The notes beneath the pieces are model-generated. The model was given only the letters and a program-made list of their open reading frames with translations, did not search any database and was not told the DNA's origin. Positions 44,716 to 55,575 of a stretch of DNA of 64,000 bases are shown piece by piece. The position numbers were made by a program, and so were the translations under genes. The stretch lies in the NCBI GenBank assembly GCA_026413225.1, contig CM048576.1, positions 3,728,501 through 3,792,500 of the forward strand, written 5' to 3'. Every line of letters begins with the position of its first letter. The stretch's first letter is position 1. This DNA is from Otis tarda. Taxonomy: Eukaryota > Chordata > Aves > Otidiformes > Otididae.

Positions 44716-47700
44716 CAGGTATATCATTTTCGGTGATAAGCATCTTCCCTGGAAGCCTCCTCTAGTCCTGCCTTCATTTGAAATTTCTTTCTTGGCTTAT
44801 TAATTTGAATTTTTCACAGCCAGGGTTTGTCTGAATATCTGCTCTGTCCTCTATACCTTTTACACTTCAGCAGTTCTTATTCAAAAGAAACCTCCCCACC
44901 CAAACCAACACAACATAGCCCACAAAAATCACACAGCTTTGCCATAGAGCATCCTTTGTCTTCTGCCTACATTTCTGAAGAATGTGTGAAGAGTAAGAGT
45001 TGCTTCATGGTTTGGATGAAATTATGTATCTTTATTAGGTTCCTGTTCTCAGGAAACAATTTATTAGACACAAGAATGTTATGTTATACTACCTCCTCCT
45101 TTTTGCTTGGGAATTTAGAGTTCACACACTGCACCAGCACATAAATCCAGTTTTATTTCTCAATTTATTCACCTGGAACTAAGTGGATTAAATCTTTTTT
45201 TTTAAAGTAGACCTGCACTGCATTTTCAAATAGAAGCACTGCAAATAATCATGATTGTTAGGCAGACAAATTAGAGGTGGCTGTAGACATGCAGTTGCTT
45301 TCTATGCAAACTTTTATGCTTGCTGAGTTTAAATAGTGATTTTTTTTCTTTTTTCCCCTGCAAAATTTACCTTTAATGACCCTCTTTCCCCTTAATAAAC
45401 CAGGATTGATTAGAATTTGGCTTTAAGAGATGAAAGGACTCTGCAATTATCTACTTGTATATGCCCTTCAGTAAACTACCTTGTCTCCCCCTTTCTACCT
45501 CCCCTTCTTAAGAAGACTTTCCCAGGTCCCTCTTGGCTGCGGTTGAACGATGTTGGCTCATGTCCATGCTGCAACAAAGACCTGGCATTCCAGCTGTCTG
45601 CTTCTAATCTCCAGTGTCAGCTCTTGTTAATGTTTCAGCATGAAATCAGAGGGGGCAAAGCTGCATGGAATATTAAAACCATGATCAGAATTCCACTGAA
45701 ATGCTGATAGTCTGCAAGCACCATTAGGAGGGCCGTCAAATCACTGTCTCGCATTAAATAAAAAGAAAAGATTTCTATCGCTGGGGTGCACGGGAAGTAC
45801 AATCAGTGAATCACTGAACTAAATTAGCATTTTTTCAATTGGAGATCGAAGTTGATTTATTGTTCTACACAACATTAATGTAACTATGTGCTTGACCTGT
45901 TAAGGCAGCTAATTTTTCATTTAAATGGGTTCTTTCTGTATGCAAAAAGGTTGTAATCATATTTCAACTTTGCAAAGTGATCAGGAAAGTACTGGACTGT
46001 TTCAAAATTGTCTTAAGGAGTCTCTCTTCCTCCCTCCCCCCCTCCCTTATGTGTTAGTGGTCAAGGGCAAGCAGTTAAAAAAAAAAGAAAAAGAAAAAAA
46101 AAAGAAAAAGCTGTCTCAAGTAATAAGCTTAATTGCCATTTGACTTGAGCTATTTTACACCACTTTGACCATGTAGAAAAGCATTTGAGTGGGTGTAAAT
46201 GTCACACCTCCAAGTCCTGCAAATGGATCTTAGTACACAAGGAGGATCTGTCCCATTAATAATCTCAGGTTTTGCGCAAAGGAGGGGTATGTTATTCTTC
46301 CACATTTATTTTTCTCACTGTCCTGAGTAAAATAGTTGCTGGATACAACCATAAATATCTTATATTTTCATTAGGTTTAAAAAAAAAAGCTCTGAGTTTG
46401 GTGGCAACAGACTGAATTAAAGACTGAGAAACGTAGGCCAATGCAAAGCTCAGTAGAGAATGAGCAGTGCAGAAATTCCTGCTGGTTTTAACAGACTTTG
46501 CGAGGTACTGTGCATGTAGAATAAAAGCTGTAGTTTTCCAGTGACGTTTGTTTTGCACATGAAAATGATGACCTGCTGGAAGTGAAGCTGCCTGTGAGAA
46601 AATGTTGCTGATGAGTCTGAACAAAGTGTAGCCATCCAAGAGGAAGTCTACGTTTTGGGTCTGAAAGACCACTCCATTTTGCAAATATAATTTATGGTTT
46701 GAAAAGAGAGGAATGGTTTTTTAAAAGGCAGAAATCCAATCTGTGTGTGAAACCTGCTGAGGTTGTCCTTTTCCTCTTGGTTGAGGAGGGTGAGGAGGTG
46801 GGGATCTGCGATACCCACTGCTGGCCGGATGGGAACCCATTCCCTGTCTGACTCCAGTATGTTTCCTGTTAAATGTGTCTACTTTAAACCTGGTCATTTC
46901 CAACTGTTGCTGCCTCATAGTCCAGCATCCCAATCTGGGAAAAAGTTTTGTACAAATTGACATTCTCCAGATGACAATATAGAGCGCCCCAGTGCCTCCT
47001 CCCTAACAAAGTGAAGATAATATACATTTCCAATTAGTGGCACACATTCTAGTCATGTTCTCTTTTTGCTCCCTAACTATCTTTGTTTTGCTAAAAAGCT
47101 GTTCGGTCATTAATGAAATCCTGCAGTTCTGCTAATCCTAGATACAATGCAGCTTTTCTCCAGCAAGCTATCCCTGACATAAAACTACAGTTACCCAAGC
47201 TCCCCACCACATTAAGATTCGTTGTCATTTGCCTTTCATTACATACCTGATGTAGCACAGTAGCAGTCAAATGTCCTTGGCAGGCAAAGCAAAGTATTTA
47301 ATTGTATTAGTTTCCGCTTGCTCCGCCTTAGGAACATTTTTTTTTCTTGGGAGGGGGGAAAAAAAAAGACAGAAAATACTGTATCATGGAAACTTATACT
47401 TTCTGGTTGGACATAAATGTAATTATACGTAAATTCTCAAAGCAATCTTGCAACCCCCTCCTCCCCAGCAACACTGTATTGCCAGTGCCATATGAAATGC
47501 CTCTCCGTAGAGGCGAACAATGAGGCATTCATCAAAGGGAACTAGTGATTAGATGTTTTTCATTTTCAGAACTTTAAGAGATAAATAGGGGCCCTGTTCC
47601 TTCATTTGATGTACAGTACTGCTGGGATTCAATTAATCTCTTCTGATAAATACTGAATTTCTGCAATATTATTTCGGAAGAAAGAGTGTCACACAGAATG

Positions 47701-49284
47701 TTGACTTCAATTCCTCAGAATACGGTTGCTGTTTTTCAATAAAGAAATATATTAAAGAAGGCTTGGGTGACCACGAGGTCTGGAACAGGGCTATGAAGCT
47801 GTACAGCTTTCCTTCTGAACAGACTTGTGTTTTCCCAATGTTTCCCTTCAAAAACGACATTGGGTGGAATAAGGAGCAAAACGTTAAAACTCTAGCCTAT
47901 GTTTTAGGAGATCTGAATTCTGTCCCTGACTTTGCTGAGGATTTATTGAGCTTCTTGGTGTTTTTGTGGCCAATTCTGTTAAAGCTAGTTAATAATCTTT
48001 TTCTTCATCAAGATGTTGGGGATAGTATTTTTTAAAACCCTTTTGAAATACTCAAGCACTACAGGGTTAAGCAGTACAGGGATCTCTAGATAAATGCAGT
48101 TACTGCGCGTAATTTCTACAGTATTCATTTAAATATGCAGAATTGCAACCAAATCTGTCACAGGCTGGCTGCTCTGTGGCAGGAATTGCTGCTTTCAGCC
48201 CTGAGAGCTCAGTCGAGGTTGTGTCTGTGCTACAAAAGCTGTCTCTGCAATTGATAATAATTTACCCATCTATTCCCATTGACAATTTTATTAATAAGAT
48301 CAATGGCTGAACAGGCCTCAAACGCTGAACGTGCATCTTGTCATTGCTGGAGAAAATGAGGGATATTGATGGAGCAGGGCAGTGTGGGCTTGTGTTGCTG
48401 CTGCTGCGTGGTACATTATCGGTGGGCGGACCAAGAAAATAGGTCAGGTTTGATCAATAGGCCTGCTTTCGTGAGTACTGAATCTACTTACATAAAGGGA
48501 CCAGCTCAATTAAAAAAATAAATAAATTAGGTAACTCTCAGGCCCAATTTGAACTTAATCTGAAGAAGGCGTAACTGCACTCCTGGCAGCAATGCTGAAG
48601 TTGTGTGAGTGCTGTGAGGAAGCTCAGGGAAGGCGATGTCCATCAAAGGGGGTCCCGACTGATGTCCCAGGGTAGTTGGGTGGATATTTCGAACTCTCCG
48701 TGCTGCCATGGAGAGCCGAGACCCTCAGCTGGTGTAGCCCTGTGGGGTGTTTTATATGGTTAAAGCCCAGCCTAGCACAATTCCTTGTAACATTGTGCAT
48801 ACATTTTAATGAATCTAGTTTAAATTGCCACAACCCCTTTCGGGTCCATTTGTGGCTTTTATCACAATACATTGCTAGAATTTATAATCTGTCTTTCCTT
48901 GTGATTATTTTGCACTAATACTATTTGTATGCTTTGCTATAGAATGTGTGGCCGTTCATTTAGAGTGACACATGCTGCATTGCCAAGTTGAAAGACTTAA
49001 AAAATAGTGTTCAGTAAGGGTTTGATCCTCCTTCCATTTACCTCATTGGCAAGTCTGCCACTGGTTTTACTAGAGCAGAACCAGATACTGATTAAATACA
49101 AGTCTACCACTGAGGACAAGATCAGGATTTATGGTCAAATGCTGCAGTCAGCTTCCAGAGCATCACGGAAATATCAAGGGACAAGTGGCAGCTGTACCTA
49201 TGAAACAAGAAATGTTTTTGGCACGAATCTTCATCTTTTTATTTTAAAGATGCAACAGCTCCTTTGTAGTCTTCAGGATTGATG
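44716..49284. other. Non-coding stretch with possible conserved elements
   Basis: AT-rich. Candidate conserved blocks lie at 45640-45920, 47100-47330 and 48240-48310 (see findings). A CT-rich then A-rich pair is at 46020-46047 and 46077-46110, and A9-G6 sequence at about 47350-47368. A weak MIR-like phrase is at 47900-47960. Open frames reach 130 codons (46292-46684, minus) without support. Confidence 0.5.
46077..46110. repeat. A-rich low-complexity tract
   Basis: A runs broken by single G over about 34 bases. Confidence 0.85.
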
Positions 49285-49350
49285 TTCGGCTTGTTGAGGT
49301 CAATAGGGACCTTTCACATGATTTCAAGGGCTTTGGATCAAGTCTAAAGC
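49285..49350. mobile_element. Ancient palindromic MITE-like element, family E, copy 5
   Basis: The text ttgttgaggtcaatagggac, then ctttcacatgatttcaaggg, then ctttggatcaagtctaaagcc matches the centre and right arm of family E ('attgaagtcaatgggagtctttccattgacttcaatgggctttggatcaggcc'). The left terminus is decayed. Confidence 0.65.
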
Positions 49351-50222
49351 CAAACTGCTCATAAAAAGTCAAGAACTATACATAGATTTGGGGAGGGACA
49401 CGGAGGTCATTCGGTTAAAAAAGTGGATTTTCTGAATTTCTGCTGGTTTTATCAGGTGCTTTCTGAATGCAGCTCAGTTTGTATTATCTGTAAGATTTTA
49501 TGTCACTGCAGTATCTCAAGCTGCACCGATAACAGGATCTCACAAAGTATTCTTAACAGAAAACATGTAGAGAGTTTTGGAAGGTTTAGTCTCTGGATTA
49601 ACTGAGTGGAAAATGTCTTTCATTGTAGCTACAGATGGCCTACAATGCAGAGGGGGAATCTGGAGGAAAAAAATCTGAACCTCTTTGTCTCTGCAATTTC
49701 ATTAGGTTTTCCAAAACTCTGAACAAGATTGGCCATAAAATGAGAGAAAGGGCAGAGAATTATTATTTTACATATTTCCTAGTTCTTTTTAATCTTCTTA
49801 CTGTTTTCACAAACAGTCAATATTAAATGCATTTCTTATTTAAAAAATATGAATGTGAGGGGAAAAATAACCAAACAAACCTTTGTATTTTTCACTCTAT
49901 AAGAGAAGTTAATACTTGAAGGGAATCTAGCAAGGCACTTTGCAAATAACATGAAAGTGTTATAAACCTAGTTCTGAATGTCAAGCCATGTAAAGTAGCA
50001 ATGTCATGATATTTGATTTTTGATTTGTTTTGTTTTTCTCCATGAGGTTTCTCCCCATGAGCAGTTTGATTCTGGATGTGCTGTAGTGAGATTGCTGAAT
50101 ATCTGCTGTCATGGGAATTCACACTCCCCTCTGACGAGTCATGCTTCATTATGACTATCATCAAAATCAAAATAGCAACCTTTTTGCTGACTGTATTGCT
50201 AATCCAATGGAGACTGGAGAGA

Positions 50223-50242
50223 GGGGTGGGTGGGTGGGCGGG
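50223..50242 (+). repeat. G-quadruplex motif / (GGGT)n
   Basis: Five G-runs of three or four bases separated by single T or C residues. Single-base loops are the most stable class of G-quadruplex. Confidence 0.75.
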
Positions 50243-50377
50243 CAGAGAGAAAGCATAGCAATGATAATGTCACTTAGTTGGGAACAGGATATCTTCCTGT
50301 GTAAAACTAAGTTATCAAATTAAAACCTAGTGCCGTGATCAAGAAACTCAATTCTCCACATGATATAATTGCCAGTC

Positions 50378-50410
50378 TGGGCCAAATTTATCCTTGATAG
50401 AAAGCCATCT
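50378..50410 (+). mobile_element. Arm of an ancient palindromic element (gggccaaattcatcc type)
   Basis: The stretch ctgggccaaatttatccttg then atagaaagcca parallels 'gggccaaattcatccctggtgtaactcca'. It is the same family as 33651. Right arm not seen. Confidence 0.45.
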
Positions 50411-51340
50411 GTGTGTATAAATCTGTCCAGGTTGAAGTGGGATCCTTGATACTAACAGGACCACCACCAGTGACTAAGATACCTGTATGTAAACACCACT
50501 TTTGGGTCTTGTGAATAATATTATGAAGATGTCTAGGGTGATTTTCATTTAGTTTCTCAAGCCGTTAGAGTAAAGGGTCATATCTCCATGACAGAATATT
50601 TACCGGTGAGAAGACATCTCTGCTTTGTGGGAAAATGAAAAACTAGACCAGCCACCAATTGCTAAGGAAATCTGTAGCTTGTATTTGTAGCACATCAATA
50701 ACGTGACTAGTGACCTTTCTGAAGACAAGAAATGTGTAGAAATGATTGTCCTACCCAGGAGTTGTGCAGAACTATAGATTGGTTATTTTCAGACCAATCT
50801 TTCTCGTGGTCATATCTTTGGCCACTGCAAACTCAGTGTGGGTTAAATCCAAATACAGCTGAGTAATTAGAACAATGCCTTGGTATGGCTCCCAAAGGTG
50901 CAGCTGCTGGTGGCCATGCTTGAGCTTGTACATTACAGAGTTTCTCCTACAGACAAGGTAAAAGTCTCTGTTGTATATATACACACACTGGATTTTTCAT
51001 TATGATCTGAAAGGAGAATGGTAATTCAGATCTCTAGAAGTTTTTAGTGTTTTGGTAATTTTGTACTTTATTAGGGAATAAAAGTCCCAGAGTCTAGTGT
51101 TCTCCCGTATTTGGAATTAATCCCAAGGGCAGCTCCATGTTTTACTGCTCTGAAGACCCACAGGTCCTAGATCTAAGGCAATCTGCTGGGCCAGCCTTAT
51201 GGTGGGTTTCTTCAGCTTCAGAGTCTGAGTTTTTAGCAGCTCTCCAGGGTTAAACTTGGAAATCAGAGAGGCTTCCCTGGGTTATGTCACAGCTGCAGAA
51301 AAACCAAACCCTCCCTGGAAAATACTTTGATTTTTGCAAG

Positions 51341-51370
51341 CTAGCAGACTCTAGCTGCTAGAGTCTCTGC
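51341..51370. repeat. Two mutually exclusive hairpins
   Basis: ctagcag (51341-51347) and ctgctag (51355-51361) form a perfect 7-bp stem with a 7-base loop. Alternatively gcag-actctag (51344-51354) pairs with ctagagt-ct-ctgc (51358-51370) with a two-base bulge and a 3-base loop. The same bases take part in both. Confidence 0.55.
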
Positions 51371-51410
51371 ATTTTTCTTGACAATCTCTGATTTTTCTTG
51401 ACAATCTCTA
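51371..51410 (+). repeat. 20-bp tandem duplication
   Basis: atttttcttgacaatctctg (51371-51390) is repeated immediately as atttttcttgacaatctcta, with one difference in 20 bases. The high identity implies a recent slip or duplication. Confidence 0.85.
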
Positions 51411-52940
51411 TCTTTCCTGGTAAATAGCTGCCTCTCCCGTGGCTTGTCACTCCCTGAAGACAAATGGGACAAAGAAAGGCTACATGATTTGCGGCAGGCC
51501 AAGGAAGAGATAGAGGAAGTGCAATACTTCTGATTTCTCTCTCTCACAACTGCAGTGATGTCCTTCTGTAAATTCTGAGGTAGTGACATATCCTCCAGAC
51601 CCCTGTCAGCCCTGTCTGTTTGTCTGTGTGCCAAAAAATTGTTACAAAGCTCTTTTTTTTTTCTTGAGAATCTAACCAGATGATAACGTCCTTGTGGCAT
51701 GGGATATTCTTCACATCAGTCATTAGATAGTGTCACTTACTCTAAATTTCCCTTAAAATATTGCTTTATCTACCCAGTACTATAGACTTCTACTGCAACA
51801 GAAGAACCAAGAAGGTTAATTTAGGGAGCAATCCGCTGGCCTAAAACGTAGTAGGTAATTTGCAAGTTGGGTTTCCTGCATGAGGGCAGGTAATTGTCTA
51901 GTACCCAGGAGTGGGGTGGATGGTCTGCTTCCTGCGTCTATCCAGGAGTAATATACAGAATCCATTAGAGAGATGCCTAATCATCTTAACCTGTCAGATC
52001 CAAACCACCCTCTTTTAAGAGCCAATTTGTTTTCCTGCCAGATCGATGTTCTTATCTGTAATTGCACAGGCCATGAATGGCACACAATAACCAGTTAATA
52101 TTCCGTTCCATTCCATGGCAGGGTGGGGAGCAGGGAAATGTCTTAATTTAAACATTTATTGTACAACTGTGAAAATGTCCTAAGTTAAATTAATTGAAGC
52201 TCAGGGAGAATAACTTATAAATCACCTTGTCTGGCTTGCATAAAATGATATAAGAATATGCCGAAGCCTTATCGTGGTGCTCTGTAGAGCTGGAGAAAGC
52301 TTTAACCCTAAGGTTACTGCTGTTATTCTGGCTCCCAAATGGAGAAAGAAATCTGACTCCCACAGGTTATGTGATAAAATGAGAACTGATCTAATTAATA
52401 AGAATCCACAAATTTTTACCATTACTTTGCACTTTTCCAACATCTCTCTGCAATGGATTGCGCTAGACAATTTGAATATAGTGTTAATACTGTCAGCCAT
52501 TCATCCCTTATACTTCAGCAGCACTTTAAGGAGGGGTAATAATCCAGTCAGACTGTGCTTTTCACAGTACAAATATCACCAGAAAATGGAAAAACAACCC
52601 TAGTGACGTTAGCAGAATAGGATATAAACAATACTGGCTAAAATACAAGATGGAAATTAGGCAGGCTAATGGGGAATTTGAAGAGCACATAAAGACGCAA
52701 ACAACTTGCAGAGAATGTATTGATTTGCTAGAAACAGTGGGACTGCAAAGGAAATACTTGTTACACTTGAGGAAGGGTAGAAAAACACTTAGGGAAAATA
52801 ACAATATTGCAGACCAATAAAAGCCATACCTACCTATTAACTCTTATGGCAGTGGATAGGGGGAGAAGTCGCAATGCAGTGGCAGAGAAGGAAGCATGAG
52901 ACAGGGATGGAGATGTGAGATGGATTGTATCTTTTTATTT

Positions 52941-53015
52941 GCTTTTGTGCAGCATTCAGCACAGTGGAGGCCTGGTTTATGGCTCCTATCTGCTGCCGTA
53001 ATACAAATGGTAAAA
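52941..53015 (+). mobile_element. SINE-like tail nested in the LINE relic
   Basis: The stretch ttttgtgcagcattcagcac, then agtggaggcctggtttatgg, ctcctatctgctgccgtaat and acaaatgg matches a common sauropsid repeat tail ('tttgtacagcgcctagcacaatggggccctggtc ... ggcctctaggtgctaccgtaatacaaataat'), usually found at the end of MIR-like or CORE-SINEs. It is flanked on both sides by L3/CR1 sequence in the same orientation, which suggests insertion into the LINE. Confidence 0.55.
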
Positions 53016-53478
53016 GAGCAAGAAGTTGCAAGGACCGAATAGCGTGTACCTGCGATTAGTGAAAGATGTGACTGAGCTGTTGGAAAAAAAGTGATAATCC
53101 TGCTCAAATCAGCTGCTCTATAGGAAGCCTGCGAAGGCTGCCTCATTGGAAATGTTCATCCTGCATATAGCAAATCAGCAAGGCTTAATTAAGCACTGGG
53201 CAGGCTGAATGAAGAGATTATTTAAAAAACAATTCTGTAACAGCTACTTGATATGATACAGATGAACCAAAGCAGCTCCTGTAAAGGAAATTCACATCTC
53301 TATAACAGACACTGGGGAACAGGTCAACAACCAGTGAATAAAGGAGAACTGGTTGACATAATTTATATAGACATGCAGAAAGTCTTTGGACAAAGTCCCT
53401 AACAAGAGGCTGCTAAGGAAGCCAAGCACTAAGGGCTGACTGGTAAAGCACTGCTGTGGATTAGATGTGAGTAAAAAG

Positions 53479-53492
53479 CCCCCCCCCCCCCC
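53479..53492. repeat. Poly-C (C14)
   Basis: Fourteen C in a row inside the LINE relic, on the minus strand a G14 run. No counterpart in the CR1/L3 body, so it arose after insertion. Confidence 0.9.
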
Positions 53493-54425
53493 AATATGCA
53501 CACCCTGAGATGGGAATTAAATAGTCTGTTTTTAACGTAGCAAAAAGGAAGTGCTGTGCCTAGAGTCTTGTAGTGGCTTCAATATATTTACCATTGAGTT
53601 GGAAAAGTGAAAAGGCAGGAAAAGCTGAGGTGGGCTAGGATGGAGGAGACCGAACGGTTTTAATGGAACCCTACATAGTAAAAGGGAAATCTGAGGGGCA
53701 GGGTGGAAATTCCTGGCTGACAACTCCAAGGGACTCTTCAAAAGAGTATTTGGACAGCCCATATCTCTCTAAGTTATCACTGAAAGGAAAAAAAGAGGTC
53801 TGTAACTGAACAGCTCAATGGCATCACTGTTCAGTCTACAGCAGTGGCTAAGAAAAACACCAGTGAAGTGGTAGGAAAAAAAAACAACTAGTATGGAACA
53901 TGATATTGAAAATATAAAGATATTATATCACTGTCCCATGATATTGGTCACTCCTACGCAAGTAGGATACAGAATAAATAGAAACAGCTGGGAGACGGAC
54001 AACAGGCATAATTAGATGCCTGCAAAAGTTCTCAAAAGAATAATTTCTTGAAAGAGATTGTTCAGATGAGAGAACATAGAAGTAAATAATAAAAGGAGCA
54101 GAGAAGGTGAATTGCAGTACATTCAAAATGGTTAAAAAGAACCGGGTTTTGTACAGTTCACAAAAACCTGTGCAGTTCTTTGTCTCTTGACATGGCTGAG
54201 GCCAGGAATCTGGTGGGATTGAAAAATTCATTGAACATTTTTACAGTGAATGGAAACATCTGCAGTATAATGGGTGGGATGCTATTCTTAGCAAATAACC
54301 AGCACCAACCCTCCTACTTTGGGGCATAGTTTAAATAGCAACTGAGGAAAGGATCGGGGAAAAAACTTCCTCATTAAGGTTTTCCATTATGGTCCAGGAG
54401 GAGATATGTACTTTCTTCTGAAAAA

Positions 54426-54879
54426 TTTGTTTATCATTGTCAGATCACTGTAATAGGTTAGCAATTGGTCTAAATAAATATGGCAACACGTAGTTTTTAT
54501 TATAGCACATTGTTACATTGCCCAAATTTTTGTGAAAGGAAGGGTGGTTTGAGTGAATTGAAATTTCTCCTAGTTGTGGTATGCATCATCATGCACATCT
54601 GTACACAAATGCTTAAAGCGGTAACTGAACAAGTTTATAACACTCAATTAAAATTTATTGCACAGGTATATTTAAGTGCTAGCAATATATGACAGACTGG
54701 GGGAGATTATTTGTGGTTATTCTTAATAGGGCGGATGAGACTCCTGCACAATTTTCCAATTATTTGCCCAGCTGGGAGAGGATTGAAAATAAATATTAAT
54801 TTTGATTTATGAATTTTTTTTAATGAAGCAGACAAGTAGCGTTTGTCCAGCTTGAGAAGAAGCCTGTCCTCAGTTGAGC
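54426..54879. other. Non-coding AT-rich stretch
   Basis: No repeat or gene recognised. A 70-codon plus-strand frame (54480-54692) is unsupported. Confidence 0.5.
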
Positions 54880-55045
54880 TGGACGGCAGGGTGAGCGCGG
54901 GGGTGCCCACGGGGCGCAGGGCTGGGGGTGCCGGTGCGGGGGCCAGGGGCTGCCTGCCGCACTTGCCCTGAACACCTCCCCAGCAGCCCCTCAGCACTGC
55001 CCAGCACCTCCTCCCGGGGCAGGGGCCCAGCCCAGATTTGCTTAG
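54880..55045. promoter_or_regulatory. GC-rich patch with clustered G-runs
   Basis: Abrupt GC rise between AT-rich flanks. On the plus strand G-runs of three to five lie at 54899-54903, 54911-54914, 54919-54921, 54924-54928, 54938-54942 and 54946-54949, enough for a G-quadruplex. The second half is rich in cagcacc/cagccc. It could be a small regulatory element or a GC-biased patch. A minus-strand frame through it (54707-55048) is proline-rich but has no recognised domain. Confidence 0.45.
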
Positions 55046-55548
55046 CACCCCTGGATCTCTTCACAAAAGTGTCAAAGAAACCTGGGGAGTCCAAAATTGA
55101 AGAGCCAAAAATTCATTCCTAGGAAAGAAAAGGAACCAGAACAAAACGGCAAAGCCCCAAACCAGGATTTTAAGACAAGCTGGAACTTGGTGACACAGGC
55201 GGTAAATTTGACAGCTTCTTGCCACCTCCTCCTGGCATGATTTACTTTGAACTTTTCAGTATAAACAGTGCTAAAACTGTACTCAGGTAGGGCTTTTACA
55301 GCCAAGGCTTGCAACTTTCCTGCAGATCGCAGAGCAGGACACTCTAACGGTCTTGTCCGCCTTTCCCTACTGCAAAACTCCTCTGATCTCGTTGAAAATG
55401 TACATGCAGGAAGCAGAATCTCTAAATAAGAAGCAGAAACAAAGCACAGAAAGGAAGAAAAGCATCGTATTAGACCAGAAAATGTATCAGGGAAAAGAGT
55501 TTTGCTCTGTTCTTCAATGCAAGTAAGAAGGATTGGGATAAAATATAC
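55046..55548. other. Stretch covered by the longest open frame
   Basis: A minus-strand frame of 193 codons (55072-55653) covers this stretch. It translates the adjacent GT/AT microsatellite as IYIYTHTHVY, has no recognised domain, and is about as long as chance allows in 64 kb. I do not annotate it as a gene. Confidence 0.5.
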
Positions 55549-55575
55549 GTGTGTGTGTGTATATATATATATATA
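55549..55575. repeat. Compound (GT)n(AT)n microsatellite
   Basis: Six GT units followed by about seven AT units. Likely length-polymorphic. Confidence 0.92.

Larger units (their letters stand above)
49351..52599. other. Non-coding stretch with small repeats
   Basis: Holds a G-quadruplex motif at 50223-50242, a palindromic-element arm at 50378-50410, and overlapping hairpins with a tandem duplication at 51341-51410. No gene recognised. Confidence 0.5.
52600..54425 (+). mobile_element. L3/CR1-clade LINE relic, about 1.8 kb
   Basis: Ordered blocks of an old CR1/L3 LINE. An ORF2 segment upstream of the reverse transcriptase comes first (aggcaggctaatggggaatt, tgaagagcacataaagacg at 52652-52700). 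Then comes the reverse transcriptase (gttgacataatttatataga, catgcagaaagtctttggac, aaagtccctaacaagaggct at 53352-53412). Later blocks are aagtgctgtgcctagagtct near 53548, atgatattgaaaatataaag near 53900, and gacatggctgaggccaggaa near 54190. The typical L3 3' region is at the end (gaaaaaacttcctcattaagg, ttttccattatgg near 54360-54393). All frames are broken by stops and indels. A SINE-like tail (52941-53015) and a C14 run interrupt it. It is by far the longest element in the window. Confidence 0.82.

Noticed and set aside
47900-47965. MIR-like phrase (ttaggagatctgaattctgt)
   Set aside because: Only one block resembles MIR and the following 'gacttgctgagtgacc' step is too diverged to support a call.
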